In this document: positions 7,416 through 15,091 of the stretch, one piece after another
How the letters are laid out: each line of letters starts with the position of its first letter
How positions within the stretch are numbered: the stretch's first letter is position 1
Assembly: GCA_016302725.1 (NCBI GenBank)
Contig: JAEDNB010000013.1
Span: 1 to 20,898 of the forward strand
Origin: Lentisphaeria bacterium
Lineage (GTDB): Bacteria; Verrucomicrobiota; Lentisphaeria; Oligosphaerales; Oligosphaeraceae
Direction: 5' to 3'
Length of the DNA stretch: 20,898 nt
The notes under the pieces: model-generated
Told to the model about the DNA's origin: nothing
Seen by the model: the letters and a program-made list of their open reading frames with translations, nothing else
Databases searched by the model: none
Translations under genes and position numbers: made by a program

Positions 7416-10400
7416 CTACTCCTCCCCGGGCAGGAGGAAGTAGGTGAACCCATCCTTTTCCGGCGGGGGGAAGAAGTGGTCCTGGAGGGTTTCCGGGGAG
7501 TCCTCCTCCCAGCCCAGGAAGGTGCATCGGCGCAGGTCGATGGGCCAGTCCACCTGGATGTTCATGCCGCTTTCCCAGTCGCTGGAGACGGGTTTTTCGA
7601 ACTGGAAGTTCATCCCCCCGGATTTCTCCTGGACCCATTGGAAGGTGCAATCCTCCAAGGCCAGGGAGATGCCCGGGTTGGGGTAGTCTGAACGGATGCG
7701 TATCGCCGCCTCCTCCACGCCCCCCGAGGGATTTTCCGACGTGGCCTCGTCCCGGACGAAGGCGCATCTGGTGGCCTCCAGGTGGAGGGGGTAGTTTTCC
7801 TCCCCTTCCATCGTGACGACTCCGCTTCCCATCATGAGGACGGAGTTCAGGGTGCAGTCCACTGCCTGCACCCGCTGGCAGATCTCCAGCCGCTGCTTCA
7901 GGTCCACTTCCTTCAGGGTAAGGGAGGCGGCCCTCTTGCTGGGGGAGAGGGTGCACCAGATGGTGGGCGCCTCGTCCCACAGGGGGGAGTGGAGCCGGCG
8001 GATGGTGGTCTCCGTCAGGAGGGAGAGCCTGTGGGTTGCCTTGCCCACCTCTACGCCCGCCTCCAGCCAGATTGTCCCCCCGGGAAAGGTGTTCTTCAAG
8101 GCGCTTTCCAGGTCGGCGAAGCAGTTGACCCCGGGGATGACGGTGATGGTCTCCGGGGCGGGGTCGTCCGCCGAGGCATAGAGTTTTCGGGTGAAGGGGC
8201 GGTCGGCCATCTCCTCCGCTCCCTCCAGGACCAGGGTGACGGGGCATCCCACGTCCAGGTGTCCGGCCACGCTGGTGTCCCATTGGAAGCGGTAGTCCCC
8301 CGTCTCCCCGCTGGCCAGGTAGACCTGGTGCCGCCCCGGCATCTCCTTGATGAGGAGAGGGAGGGGTTCCTGGGAGTCGCTGTCCCAGGCTGTGTAGGAG
8401 TAGGGGTATTCCTCCCGGGGCGGGAAGAGGATGTCGCAGGTGGTGGAGAGGGAGGTGGTTCCTTCGGGGAGTTCCTCGGGCAGGGCGGTGACGGTCGCCT
8501 TGGGGAGTTTTCCCCGGAAGGTCATGGAGAGGTCGTCCGGCCACTGTGGTGTGAGGAGCCTGGGGTTGCATTTCAGGGTGCCGGGCACCACCTGCAGGCG
8601 GTAGTTGGGGTTTGTGAGGACGCCGTCCACCATGATGTCGGTGCATCCGTCGGGGCCGGGTTCGCCCACGTGGAATTCCCCGGCGAATTCCTTGGCGAGG
8701 GCGGGGTCCTCCACGGGGGAGGAGCCGTCCTTTGTGGTGGAGAAGAAGAAGGTGGGTTCGGGCACGGGGTCGCCCCAGGTGTATTCCTTGTCTTCCACGA
8801 TGAGGTAGAGGTCTGCCTTCTCCACCGTCAGGGTGCCCTCGGTGACCATCAGGGGGGAGTAGTAGTGGTCCCTGGTTCCCCCGGGCCAGCTTCTGGCGAT
8901 GATGTTATACGTGCCTGCCGGCAGGGGGTCGGGCGTGGAGGAGGAGAGTTCCCGGACGAGGATTTTCCTGGGGAAGTCCACGCCCTCCACGGTTTCCCCG
9001 GCCAGGGCGGTCCAGGTCAGTTCGGGGATGGGGTCTCCGTAGGTGATGGTCTTGTCGTCCAATTTCACGGAGAGGGGGCTGTGGACCATCTGGGCGGGAA
9101 TCATGACGACGGGGTTGGGGACGTATCGTGTGGTGTCGCTGGGGTAGAAGACATGCTGGAGGGAGATGGGGACGGAGGTGAGGGGGGTGTCCAGTTCGGC
9201 ATTGTATTTTTCATGGAGCACCAGGCTTCCCTCCACGGCCTCCCCGGTGTCGGGGTCCTTCATGAGGCATTGGCATTGGAAATCCCGGAGGGTCTGGAAG
9301 AGTTCCAGGGGCTGGGAGGAACTGCGGGAGAGCTGCGGCACCACCCCGGTGATTTCCAGATAGGCCTCCTTGTGCCGGATTTCGTAGTTGGGGTTTTGGG
9401 TTGTGGCGGTGATGGCGTATCGTCCGGCGGCCTCTCCGGGTTCCCGGGACAGGAGGATGGGGAGGGCCTCCTGGGGGATTTCGCCTCCTTCCAGGGGGCT
9501 CCAGGAGAAGGCGGGGTCCGGGGCGCCGTGGGACTTGGTGGCGGAGGCGACCTCCACGTTCACGGGGGCGGGGAAGACATGGAGGGAGGCGGGGAGCAGG
9601 CGCATGCGGTAGTTGGGGGCGGAGCCCTCCTTCAGGTAGATGGGGTATTCCCCCACGGGGGAGTCGATGGTGGCGTCGGTGGCCAGAAGGGGGAGGGCGG
9701 TGCAGACGCTTTCATCCTCCCCCAGGACAAAGCCGGAGAGGAGATATTGGAGCGTGGGGTTGGGGGAGCCGTAGTACCGCATGTGCTCATAGGAGACGAG
9801 GGTCAGCTCCTTCTCCATGACCCGCACCGCCATGGTGCCCCTCCAGGCGGGCAGGGCCTCGTCCACCGGCACGAACGACCACTCCAGGTCGTAGAGCCCG
9901 CAGGGCAGGCACTCCCCCTCCCGCTCCCAGCGGAAGTGCCCCGGCACCTCCTGGCCGGTCTCTTTCAGGAGCACATTCCCCTGGAGTTGCCTCTCCCCCT
10001 CCAAGGCATCCCCGTAGGTGATTTCCCGGAGGAGGGAGATTCCGTCCGGCGCGGTGAACGGGGTTTCCTCCTGCTCCGGCGGCTCCACATCGTTCAGTAC
10101 GGTGAGGAGGCCATTCCGGAAGCGGAGGAGGTAGTCCTGGGCATGTTCCGTGGGGGAGATGGCCAGGGTGCCCTGGAGGATGGGGTAGAGTGCAAGGCCC
10201 TGGCCGCTCTTTCCGGGGGCGCCCACTGCCGGGAGCCCCTCCAGGGAATCCCCCTCCAGGAGGGAGCCGGAGGTGATTTCCCAGGTCAGCTCGGGCATGG
10301 GCCCGTAGGCGGGAATCCAGGTCTGGTTGTGGGCTGCCACCCGCAGGGGGCGTGGCTCCACCTTCAGGGGAAAGCGCATTTCCCCTGCCGCATAGGCGGA

Positions 10401-11810
10401 CTCCTCCGGCACGTATTGGAGGATGAGATACGTCTGCCCCGCATGCCTCCCCTCTACTGCCTGCCCCTCCGCGGCGGCCAGTTCCGGCTCCTCCACGGAG
10501 AGCCGGATTTCCCGGAGGGGGACGTCGCTCTCGATGCGCACGGGGCGGCGCGTCCCCACCTGGAGGGGGGCCTCCAGGAAGGCTTCCAGGGCGACATTGG
10601 CCTTGTCCTGGGAGGCATAGCATCCCACGGAGAAGGGGGCTTCCAGGGGCGTCCCGGTGGCGTCCTGGGGAGGGAGGGTGCCTTCAGGGGGCATGCCCCG
10701 TCCGATGAGGCAGGAGCCTCTTCCCAGGCGGAAATCCCCTGCCTGGGGTGCGAGGAAGCAGGGATGGAGGCTTCCGGGGCGGTTGTCGTTCTCCTGGACG
10801 CCTCCTTCCCCCGCGTTTTCCGTGGAGAGGAGGATTCCCCCCTGGGCGAGTGTGCCCGGGAAGCCCCCTGCACAGGTGGCGCTCCCCCGCATCACGGCGG
10901 ACTCCCCGGCCAGGATGCCTTGGGGATGCCCCTGGCTTTCCCAGGCTACGAGGGAGGAGAGGCTCTGCCGTCCCTGCACATAGAGGGTGCTTCCCAGGGA
11001 GCGGGCCCCGTTTCCGGCAAAGGTGCAGAAGGCGATTTCCCCCCAGGAGGTGTCTTCGGAGGCCACGGCGCCCCCATGCCGTGTGAGGGCGGCGTCCCCA
11101 TTGTCGGTGAAGAGTGAGCAGGTGACCCTGGTTTCTCCCTGGGAGAGGAACAGGGCGCCTCCCTGGTCAAGGGCGGTGTTCTCCGCGAAGAGGCACTCCT
11201 CCACGGAAGCCCCGTCCAGGAGAAACGCCCCGCCTCCCTGAAGGGCGTGGTTGCCCAGGAAGGCGCACTGCTTCAAGGCATAGCGCCCCCGCAGGAAGGC
11301 GCCGCCCCCCTTGCCGGGATGGGGGGAATCCTCCTCTCCCGAGGCATTGCCCCCCAGCAGGGTGAGCCCCTCCAGCAACGTGGGTAGGGTTGCCTCCTCC
11401 TGGCCGTCCAGCAGGGTTCCGGCGCTCTCCGGGGGCAGGCGCAGAATGGTCTCCCCCGCGAATTCCCAAAGTTCCACGGCGCCGTTCCCGTCCCTGTCCA
11501 TCCGGTGTCGCTGCCGGGGGGAATCCTCGTCTCCGAAGAAGCCGCCCCGCAGGGAGACCCCGGGGCGGAGGCGGAAGGAGGCCGCGGGGGAGCCTTCCCC
11601 GGCGCCCCCGCGGGGTTCGTAGCATCCCGAGGCAATCCAGATTTCGTCCCCGGGGGAGGCCGCCTCCAGGGCGCGTTCCAGGCTGCCGAAGGCGCTTCTC
11701 CAAGTGCGCCCCGAGCGCGTGTCCCCGCCTGTGGTGGAGACATGCCAGGTGGTGGCGGAGAGGGAGAGGAAGGATAGGAAGAGCAGGGCGATGACCAGGT
11801 GTTTGCGCAT
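7416..11810 (-). CDS. large secreted protein: beta-helix, MBG repeats, second beta-helix-like region
   Basis: This 1,464-residue protein begins with a signal peptide (MRKHLVIALLFLSFLSLSAT). The ATG at 11810 is preferred over one 22 codons upstream because it starts the signal peptide and has GGAG 4 nt before it. Residues 22-400 match the start of right-handed parallel beta-helix proteins, with the typical short-turn pattern of GGAFL repeats. MBG-type repeats, with YG-x-P-x-P near the start and NPNYR/APNYR near the end, lie at about 485-575, 666-747, 748-820, 912-995 and 998-1080. Ig-like segments lie between them. Residues 1205-1464 resemble a second beta-helix. Residues 105-116 form an EF-hand-like loop (D-x-D-x-N-G, Glu at position 12). 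No C-terminal sorting or anchor motif is visible. Such proteins are surface or secreted adhesin-like or polysaccharide-binding proteins; the specific role is unknown. Confidence 0.72.
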   Translation of the reverse strand: MRKHLVIALLFLSFLSLSATTWHVSTTGGDTRSGRTWRSAFGSLERALEAASPGDEIWIASGCYEPRGGAGEGSPAASFRLRPGVSLRGGFFGDEDSPRQRHRMDRDGNGAVELWEFAGETILRLPPESAGTLLDGQEEATLPTLLEGLTLLGGNASGEEDSPHPGKGGGAFLRGRYALKQCAFLGNHALQGGGAFLLDGASVEECLFAENTALDQGGALFLSQGETRVTCSLFTDNGDAALTRHGGAVASEDTSWGEIAFCTFAGNGARSLGSTLYVQGRQSLSSLVAWESQGHPQGILAGESAVMRGSATCAGGFPGTLAQGGILLSTENAGEGGVQENDNRPGSLHPCFLAPQAGDFRLGRGSCLIGRGMPPEGTLPPQDATGTPLEAPFSVGCYASQDKANVALEAFLEAPLQVGTRRPVRIESDVPLREIRLSVEEPELAAAEGQAVEGRHAGQTYLILQYVPEESAYAAGEMRFPLKVEPRPLRVAAHNQTWIPAYGPMPELTWEITSGSLLEGDSLEGLPAVGAPGKSGQGLALYPILQGTLAISPTEHAQDYLLRFRNGLLTVLNDVEPPEQEETPFTAPDGISLLREITYGDALEGERQLQGNVLLKETGQEVPGHFRWEREGECLPCGLYDLEWSFVPVDEALPAWRGTMAVRVMEKELTLVSYEHMRYYGSPNPTLQYLLSGFVLGEDESVCTALPLLATDATIDSPVGEYPIYLKEGSAPNYRMRLLPASLHVFPAPVNVEVASATKSHGAPDPAFSWSPLEGGEIPQEALPILLSREPGEAAGRYAITATTQNPNYEIRHKEAYLEITGVVPQLSRSSSQPLELFQTLRDFQCQCLMKDPDTGEAVEGSLVLHEKYNAELDTPLTSVPISLQHVFYPSDTTRYVPNPVVMIPAQMVHSPLSVKLDDKTITYGDPIPELTWTALAGETVEGVDFPRKILVRELSSSTPDPLPAGTYNIIARSWPGGTRDHYYSPLMVTEGTLTVEKADLYLIVEDKEYTWGDPVPEPTFFFSTTKDGSSPVEDPALAKEFAGEFHVGEPGPDGCTDIMVDGVLTNPNYRLQVVPGTLKCNPRLLTPQWPDDLSMTFRGKLPKATVTALPEELPEGTTSLSTTCDILFPPREEYPYSYTAWDSDSQEPLPLLIKEMPGRHQVYLASGETGDYRFQWDTSVAGHLDVGCPVTLVLEGAEEMADRPFTRKLYASADDPAPETITVIPGVNCFADLESALKNTFPGGTIWLEAGVEVGKATHRLSLLTETTIRRLHSPLWDEAPTIWCTLSPSKRAASLTLKEVDLKQRLEICQRVQAVDCTLNSVLMMGSGVVTMEGEENYPLHLEATRCAFVRDEATSENPSGGVEEAAIRIRSDYPNPGISLALEDCTFQWVQEKSGGMNFQFEKPVSSDWESGMNIQVDWPIDLRRCTFLGWEEDSPETLQDHFFPPPEKDGFTYFLLPGEE

Positions 11811-11871
11811 GGGACTCCATTTTCGGGGGGATGAAGGTGGCGTTGGACGGCGTTGCGCCGCCCTCTCCCCT

Positions 11872-11899
11872 ACCATATCCGGGAGCCCCGCTTGTTCAA
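11872..11899 (-). promoter_or_regulatory. candidate promoter of the beta-helix/MBG gene, with an AT-rich upstream element
   Basis: On the minus strand, TTGAAC (11899-11894) and TATGGT (11877-11872) are separated by 16 bp. Transcription would start near 11865, giving a leader of about 55 nt. Bases 11900-11942 are strikingly AT-rich against the GC-rich background and sit where an UP element would lie. Another TATAAT-like box (11938-11933, minus) within that tract lacks a matching -35. Confidence 0.5.
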
Positions 11900-11956
11900 T
11901 GCGTAAGTCAAATAAACATAATAAGTTATGATATTATACAACTTTTCTGGGAAAAT

Positions 11957-11987
11957 GTGTTTTCCCCGGGAAACCCGGGGAAAACAC
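11957..11987 (-). terminator. bidirectional-looking intrinsic terminator after the kinase gene
   Basis: GTGTTTTCCCCGGG (11957-11970) and its perfect complement (11974-11987) form a 14-bp stem around an AAA loop. It lies 24 nt beyond the kinase stop codon. In the leftward direction the stem is followed by ATTTTC. In the rightward direction it is followed by CCTTTTT (11988-11994). It is by far the cleanest terminator in the window and separates the kinase from the beta-helix gene. Confidence 0.85.
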
Positions 11988-12011
11988 CCTTTTTCGCCTT
12001 TCCCCTGCGGG

Positions 12012-13601
12012 TCAGGAATCCTCGCCCTTCTGGGGCGGGAGGAACTTCATGGAGTTCAGGACGTTTTCGAATTGGAGCAGCCGCTGGGGGAAGGTCTCCT
12101 TGTTTGCGCTCAATTCCGCCAGCACCACATCCTCCCCGTCCCGGAAGAAGCAGACCCGGTTCTGGTTCATCTCCTTCATGAGGGAGTAGTCGATGACGCG
12201 GCAGGGGTGCCCATTGTAGGTGCCCCGGGAGGAGCGGTGGAAGACCGGGGAGAAGCCCGCGTCCACCAGGTTGTTGAAGAAGGTGAAGCGCAGCATTTCG
12301 TCGGAGCAGTCGAAGAACTCCGCCGCCGCGCCGGGGATGCGTTTGAAATGAATGCTTTCGGAGGGTTCTCCCGGCTGGCTGACGCCGCAGAGGATGACAT
12401 CCTGGGGAAGGGGGTTGTCCCGGAGTTGTTCGGAATATTTCAGCAGTTGCCCCATTTCCGGGGAGAGGTTTTCCAGGGCCTCGGGGTCTTCCTTTCGGAT
12501 GGCGTCGATTTCCGCCAGGATTTCGTCCATCATGATGGGGATCCAGTCCTGGGGGATGGTCGCCTCGAAGCCGATGCGTTCGTTTTGGTGGAGGACGGTG
12601 GCGGAGTCGTTGAAGACTGCCGTCCGGGCCTGTTGTCGGAGCCAGTATGTCCCTCCTGCGGCGGAGAGGCAGAGCGGGAGGAGGTATCCGTGGCGCAGGA
12701 GGAGGCGGGAGGCGGCCTGCCTCCCTTTCCGGAGGAGGAGGAGGAAGGAGTGCCAGCAATAGTGGAGTTGGTCCCCGAGGGTCTCCCCGTATTGGCTGAT
12801 TCGGAGGATGCGGGTGAAATCCTCGTGGACAGCCTGTAGGGTCGACATCCTCCGCCCAGGCTCCCGTTCGCAGAGCTTGAGGGAGAGGCGGAAGAGATAC
12901 TTTACGGGGCAGTGGGAGAAGGCGTCGTAGGCGATGGAGGGGAATTCATCCGCTGCCCTTCCGGAGACACAGCAGTAGATGAGTTTTCCGAAGGCATAGA
13001 GGTCGTTGCGCTGGTATTCCTCTCCCGAGGAGGAGGAGGAGCCGCTGCGCACCTCCGGCGGGATGAATTCCAGGGTGCCGGCCATGGTGGACATGCCGGA
13101 AAGGGTGGAGAGGAGCCCCATGTCCGCCAACTTGGGCAGTCCCTGGACGAAGAGGATGTTTTCCGGCTTGATGTCCCGGTGGGCGATGCCCGCCCGGTGC
13201 AGGTAGGTGATTCCCTCCAGGATGCTTTGCAGCACGGAGACCACCTGGGAGGGGGGGAGTGGGCCGTCCAGGAGTCGGAGGGCGAGGGTGTCCGGCAGGA
13301 ACTGCTCCCCCCGCCGGACCATGTCCGCCGGCTCCATGGTGTAGTAGAGGCACTCTGGCGTCTCCTCCACATGGAAGATTTTCAGCAGGGAGGGCAGGTC
13401 GCTGGAAATCTTCCGGTAGTTCACCAGCCCCTTGAGTTCCCTCTGCCACGAGTTGTCGTTCTGTCCGCCCTTGGGGCATATCTTCAAGGCCAGGGGCTGC
13501 CCTGTAAGGTCCTGGCAGTAATAGACCTCTCCGTAGGCGCCCCCGCCACAGCGGCGGAGAATGGTCATGCCGTTGAATTTTGTGCCGGGAGACAGGAACA
13601 T
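12012..13601 (-). CDS. membrane-anchored Hanks-type Ser/Thr protein kinase
   Basis: This 529-residue protein phosphorylates Ser/Thr residues on unknown targets. The kinase domain fills residues 8-265: Gly-rich loop GGGAYGEV (19-26), ATP-anchoring Lys40 in ALK, Glu55 of helix C, catalytic loop HRDIKPEN (141-148; Asp143, Asn148), Asp160 in DMG instead of the usual DFG, PPE (181-183) in place of APE, Asp200 and Arg250. A single hydrophobic segment at about 306-321 (YLLPLCLSAAGGTYWL) should place the last 200 residues outside the cytoplasm. That part, with IPQDW near its start and a VLNSMKF end, recalls the Mog1/PsbP-like (DUF1795) fold, which is a tentative reading. The start at 13601 is chosen because the kinase domain begins there and a TATATT box lies upstream; the frame also has an ATG at 13652. 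There is no Shine-Dalgarno sequence. Confidence 0.88.
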   Translation of the reverse strand: MFLSPGTKFNGMTILRRCGGGAYGEVYYCQDLTGQPLALKICPKGGQNDNSWQRELKGLVNYRKISSDLPSLLKIFHVEETPECLYYTMEPADMVRRGEQFLPDTLALRLLDGPLPPSQVVSVLQSILEGITYLHRAGIAHRDIKPENILFVQGLPKLADMGLLSTLSGMSTMAGTLEFIPPEVRSGSSSSSGEEYQRNDLYAFGKLIYCCVSGRAADEFPSIAYDAFSHCPVKYLFRLSLKLCEREPGRRMSTLQAVHEDFTRILRISQYGETLGDQLHYCWHSFLLLLRKGRQAASRLLLRHGYLLPLCLSAAGGTYWLRQQARTAVFNDSATVLHQNERIGFEATIPQDWIPIMMDEILAEIDAIRKEDPEALENLSPEMGQLLKYSEQLRDNPLPQDVILCGVSQPGEPSESIHFKRIPGAAAEFFDCSDEMLRFTFFNNLVDAGFSPVFHRSSRGTYNGHPCRVIDYSLMKEMNQNRVCFFRDGEDVVLAELSANKETFPQRLLQFENVLNSMKFLPPQKGEDS

Positions 13602-13642
13602 ACGGGGGGCGTTGGAATGGTGGGCAGGAAACGGAATGCGAG

Positions 13643-13648
13643 AATATA
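13643..13648 (-). promoter_or_regulatory. candidate -10 box of the kinase gene
   Basis: TATATT on the minus strand (13648-13643) would start transcription near 13636 and leave about 35 nt before the ATG at 13601. No convincing -35 is seen. If correct, it excludes the upstream ATG at 13652, which would lie before the transcript start. Confidence 0.35.
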
Positions 13649-13652
13649 CCAT

Positions 13653-14148
13653 GAATCATGTGTTCCACGCAGGGCCCCCCTTCCTTCCTCGTGCCCACCT
13701 GCGGTGAGGTGTGTCCTGAAGCAAGGAAAAAGCAGACGCCGACCCGCCAGGGACGCCGGAGGGGAAAGGGGTCACCCGCTTCATGCCCGTTGCTCCATAC
13801 GAGACGGAAAGTGCCATGGAGGCGCCATGCGACGGCCATGGGCGCACGTTGGCCATGGAGGCGCTCAACCTGATACCTGTCTTTGCCTTCGACTTTCCAT
13901 GCCTCCGCCCCCCCCCGACGACGGCAACGACAGAGTGTCAGCCGGTTTGCCAAGGCCCCGGACGCCGGCGAATGGCGACGTGGTGCGGGCCATCCGTCCC
14001 ATGAAACCCCGGAAATGAATGGGGCTGGGGCAGGAAAGGACAGGCGTGGGCCTGTAGATTATCCATTGTGTGGTCAGGAGTTGCCTGCTGGCCCATGGAG
14101 CGTGGAAGACTGCCCCGGGCGTGGTTTCCGGGAAGGCGTCGGCGGAGC
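13653..14148. other. divergent gene-free region between the kinase and the exonuclease
   Basis: I see no supportable gene in these bases. The open frames crossing them are Pro/Arg-rich and have no start, domain or ribosome binding site. The 13-bp direct repeat GCCATGGAGGCGC occurs at 13813-13825 and 13852-13864, with another GGCCATGG at 13834-13841 between them. TGGGCC (14047-14052) and GGCCCA (14090-14095) form a weak inverted repeat. The promoter of the exonuclease must lie here, but only a poor TAGATT-like box near 14055 can be suggested. Confidence 0.5.
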
Positions 14149-14163
14149 AGGAAAGGAGTGGCG

Positions 14164-14700
14164 ATGAAATTGGCGGGCCTGGATTTCGAGACGGCAAACG
14201 GCAAGCTTGGCAGCATTTGCGCGGCGGGCTGCGCCATCCTTGACAACGGGGTGGTGGCGCAACGGCGGGAATGGCTGGTCTGCCCCCACAAGGGCTACCG
14301 GTGGATGCGGCAGGATTTCACGGCCATCCATGGCCTTTCCTACTGGGACGTATGCGGCTGCGCGGAGTTCGTGGACATCTGGCCGGAACTGCGGCGGATG
14401 CTTCTCTCCGCCGACTATGTGGTCATCCACAATGCTCCATTCGACCTTGGGCATCTGCGAAGTGTCCTGGCGCTCTACGGACAGCCGCCTGTGGCGTTCG
14501 ACTACGTGGACAGCCTCCTGGTCAGCCGAAGGCTCTTCCCGGAAATGCCCTCCCACGCCCTGGACGCCATGGCGGGGCGTTTTGGGATGGCCTTCCACCA
14601 CCACAATGCCCTGGAGGACGCCATGGCCTGCGCCGGCATCGTGGCCAGGACGGGCATCCCCGCAGGCGCCGTGAGGCATTTTTCCACTGCGCCAGAGTGA
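14164..14700 (+). CDS. DnaQ-like 3'-5' exonuclease (DEDDh family)
   Basis: This 178-residue protein is little more than one exonuclease domain of the DNA polymerase III epsilon type. Exo I is LDFET (Asp7, Glu9), Exo II is HNAPFD (89-94; Asp94), and Exo III ends in HNALED (147-152; His147, Asp152). This is the full DEDDh set for two-metal removal of nucleotides from 3' ends. IHGLS (55-59) is a further family hallmark. The start at 14164 follows AAAGGAG (14152-14158) with a 5-nt spacer, the clearest ribosome binding site in the window; the frame is open upstream to 14068 without such support. No polymerase, BRCT or helicase domain is attached, so its role (proofreading, repair or RNA trimming) cannot be set. 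It stands alone, with gene-free stretches on both sides. Confidence 0.85.
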   Translation: MKLAGLDFETANGKLGSICAAGCAILDNGVVAQRREWLVCPHKGYRWMRQDFTAIHGLSYWDVCGCAEFVDIWPELRRMLLSADYVVIHNAPFDLGHLRSVLALYGQPPVAFDYVDSLLVSRRLFPEMPSHALDAMAGRFGMAFHHHNALEDAMACAGIVARTGIPAGAVRHFSTAPE

Positions 14701-14985
14701 CGCCCAATTTGCTGGAGGGCTCTTTCCCGGGATAAGGAAAAGGCACGTTCACTGGCGCGGACAAGACGCATGCCGGCCTCGCCCAGCAGGCCAATGGCGG
14801 AACACTGCCCCCGGACAAAATCGGGGAACTTCCCTTGGAAGGCCGCGCTCCTGCCCCGGGAAAATGGGAATGCCCAAGGGCAAAAGCCCGCGCCTTCGCT
14901 ATATTCTCCTCCTTCGCCCATGGAACCGACACCTGGATGATTCCCAGGGGACGGAAAAATGCAGGCGGCCCCTGGTAAATCACAA
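14701..14985. other. gene-free region with stacked short hairpins
   Basis: No gene is convincing here. CTTCC/GGAAG (14829-14841), TGCCC-AA-GGGCA (14871-14882) and GGGC-AAAA-GCCC (14878-14889) are short perfect inverted repeats; the last two overlap and exclude each other. They may end the exonuclease transcript, although no T-run follows. TATATT at 14900-14905 resembles the other -10 boxes but has no -35. A leftward frame (15035 into the exonuclease gene) stays open but has no recognisable domain. Confidence 0.4.
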
Positions 14986-15001
14986 TTGAAAAGGTATAGT
15001 A
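14974..15001 (+). promoter_or_regulatory. metQ: candidate promoter of the metQNI operon
   Basis: TATAGT (14996-15001) is preceded by a weak TGGTAA (14974-14979) at 16 bp. The surrounding bases (AATCACAATTGAAAAGG) are AT-rich for this genome. Transcription would begin near 15008, giving a leader of about 84 nt. Confidence 0.45.
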
Positions 15002-15027
15002 TCCCCGCGCCGTTTTTTTCGAGTGTT

Positions 15028-15074
15028 CCCGGCATGGCTGTTCTGTTGTGCCGGGGTGTTTGAGTTGTTTTTTT
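15028..15074 (+). promoter_or_regulatory. metQ: hairpin plus U-tract in the metQ leader
   Basis: CCCGGCA (15028-15034) and TGCCGGG (15049-15055) form a perfect 7-bp stem with a 14-nt loop. A G/T-rich stretch ending in seven T (15068-15074) follows, only a few bases before the GAGGAG ribosome binding site (15078-15083). It looks like a terminator or attenuator in the leader. A second T7 tract lies at 15013-15019, just after the predicted transcript start. No known SAM riboswitch signature is recognised. Confidence 0.4.
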
Positions 15075-15091
15075 GCAGAGGAGAAGAAGAG

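Noticed and set aside
7782..11117. Open frame of 1,111 codons on the plus strand
   Set aside because: It is antisense to the beta-helix/MBG gene, has no start signal or domain, and has low-complexity Gly/Val/His composition.
11933..11938. TATAAT on the minus strand as the main promoter of the beta-helix gene
   Set aside because: No -35 lies at a proper distance; the expected place falls in the terminator stem. The TTGAAC/TATGGT pair downstream fits better.
13813..13864. CRISPR-like or insertion-element repeats
   Set aside because: There are only two 13-bp copies with one spacing, no terminal inverted repeats, and no cas or transposase gene nearby.
12912..14018. Rightward 368-codon frame running from the kinase gene into the gap
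   Set aside because: It starts antisense to the kinase, and its tail in the gap is Pro/Arg/Cys-rich without a domain. Nothing supports translation.
14502..15035. Leftward 177-codon frame covering the gap before metQ
   Set aside because: The part in the gap reads somewhat like protein, but it has no ribosome binding site or known domain, its end lies inside the exonuclease gene, and it overlaps the predicted metQ promoter.
15001..15091. SAM-I, SAM-II or T-box element before metQ
   Set aside because: None of the conserved cores I know is visible, and the leader is too short for SAM-I or a T-box. Only a generic hairpin with a U-tract can be supported.
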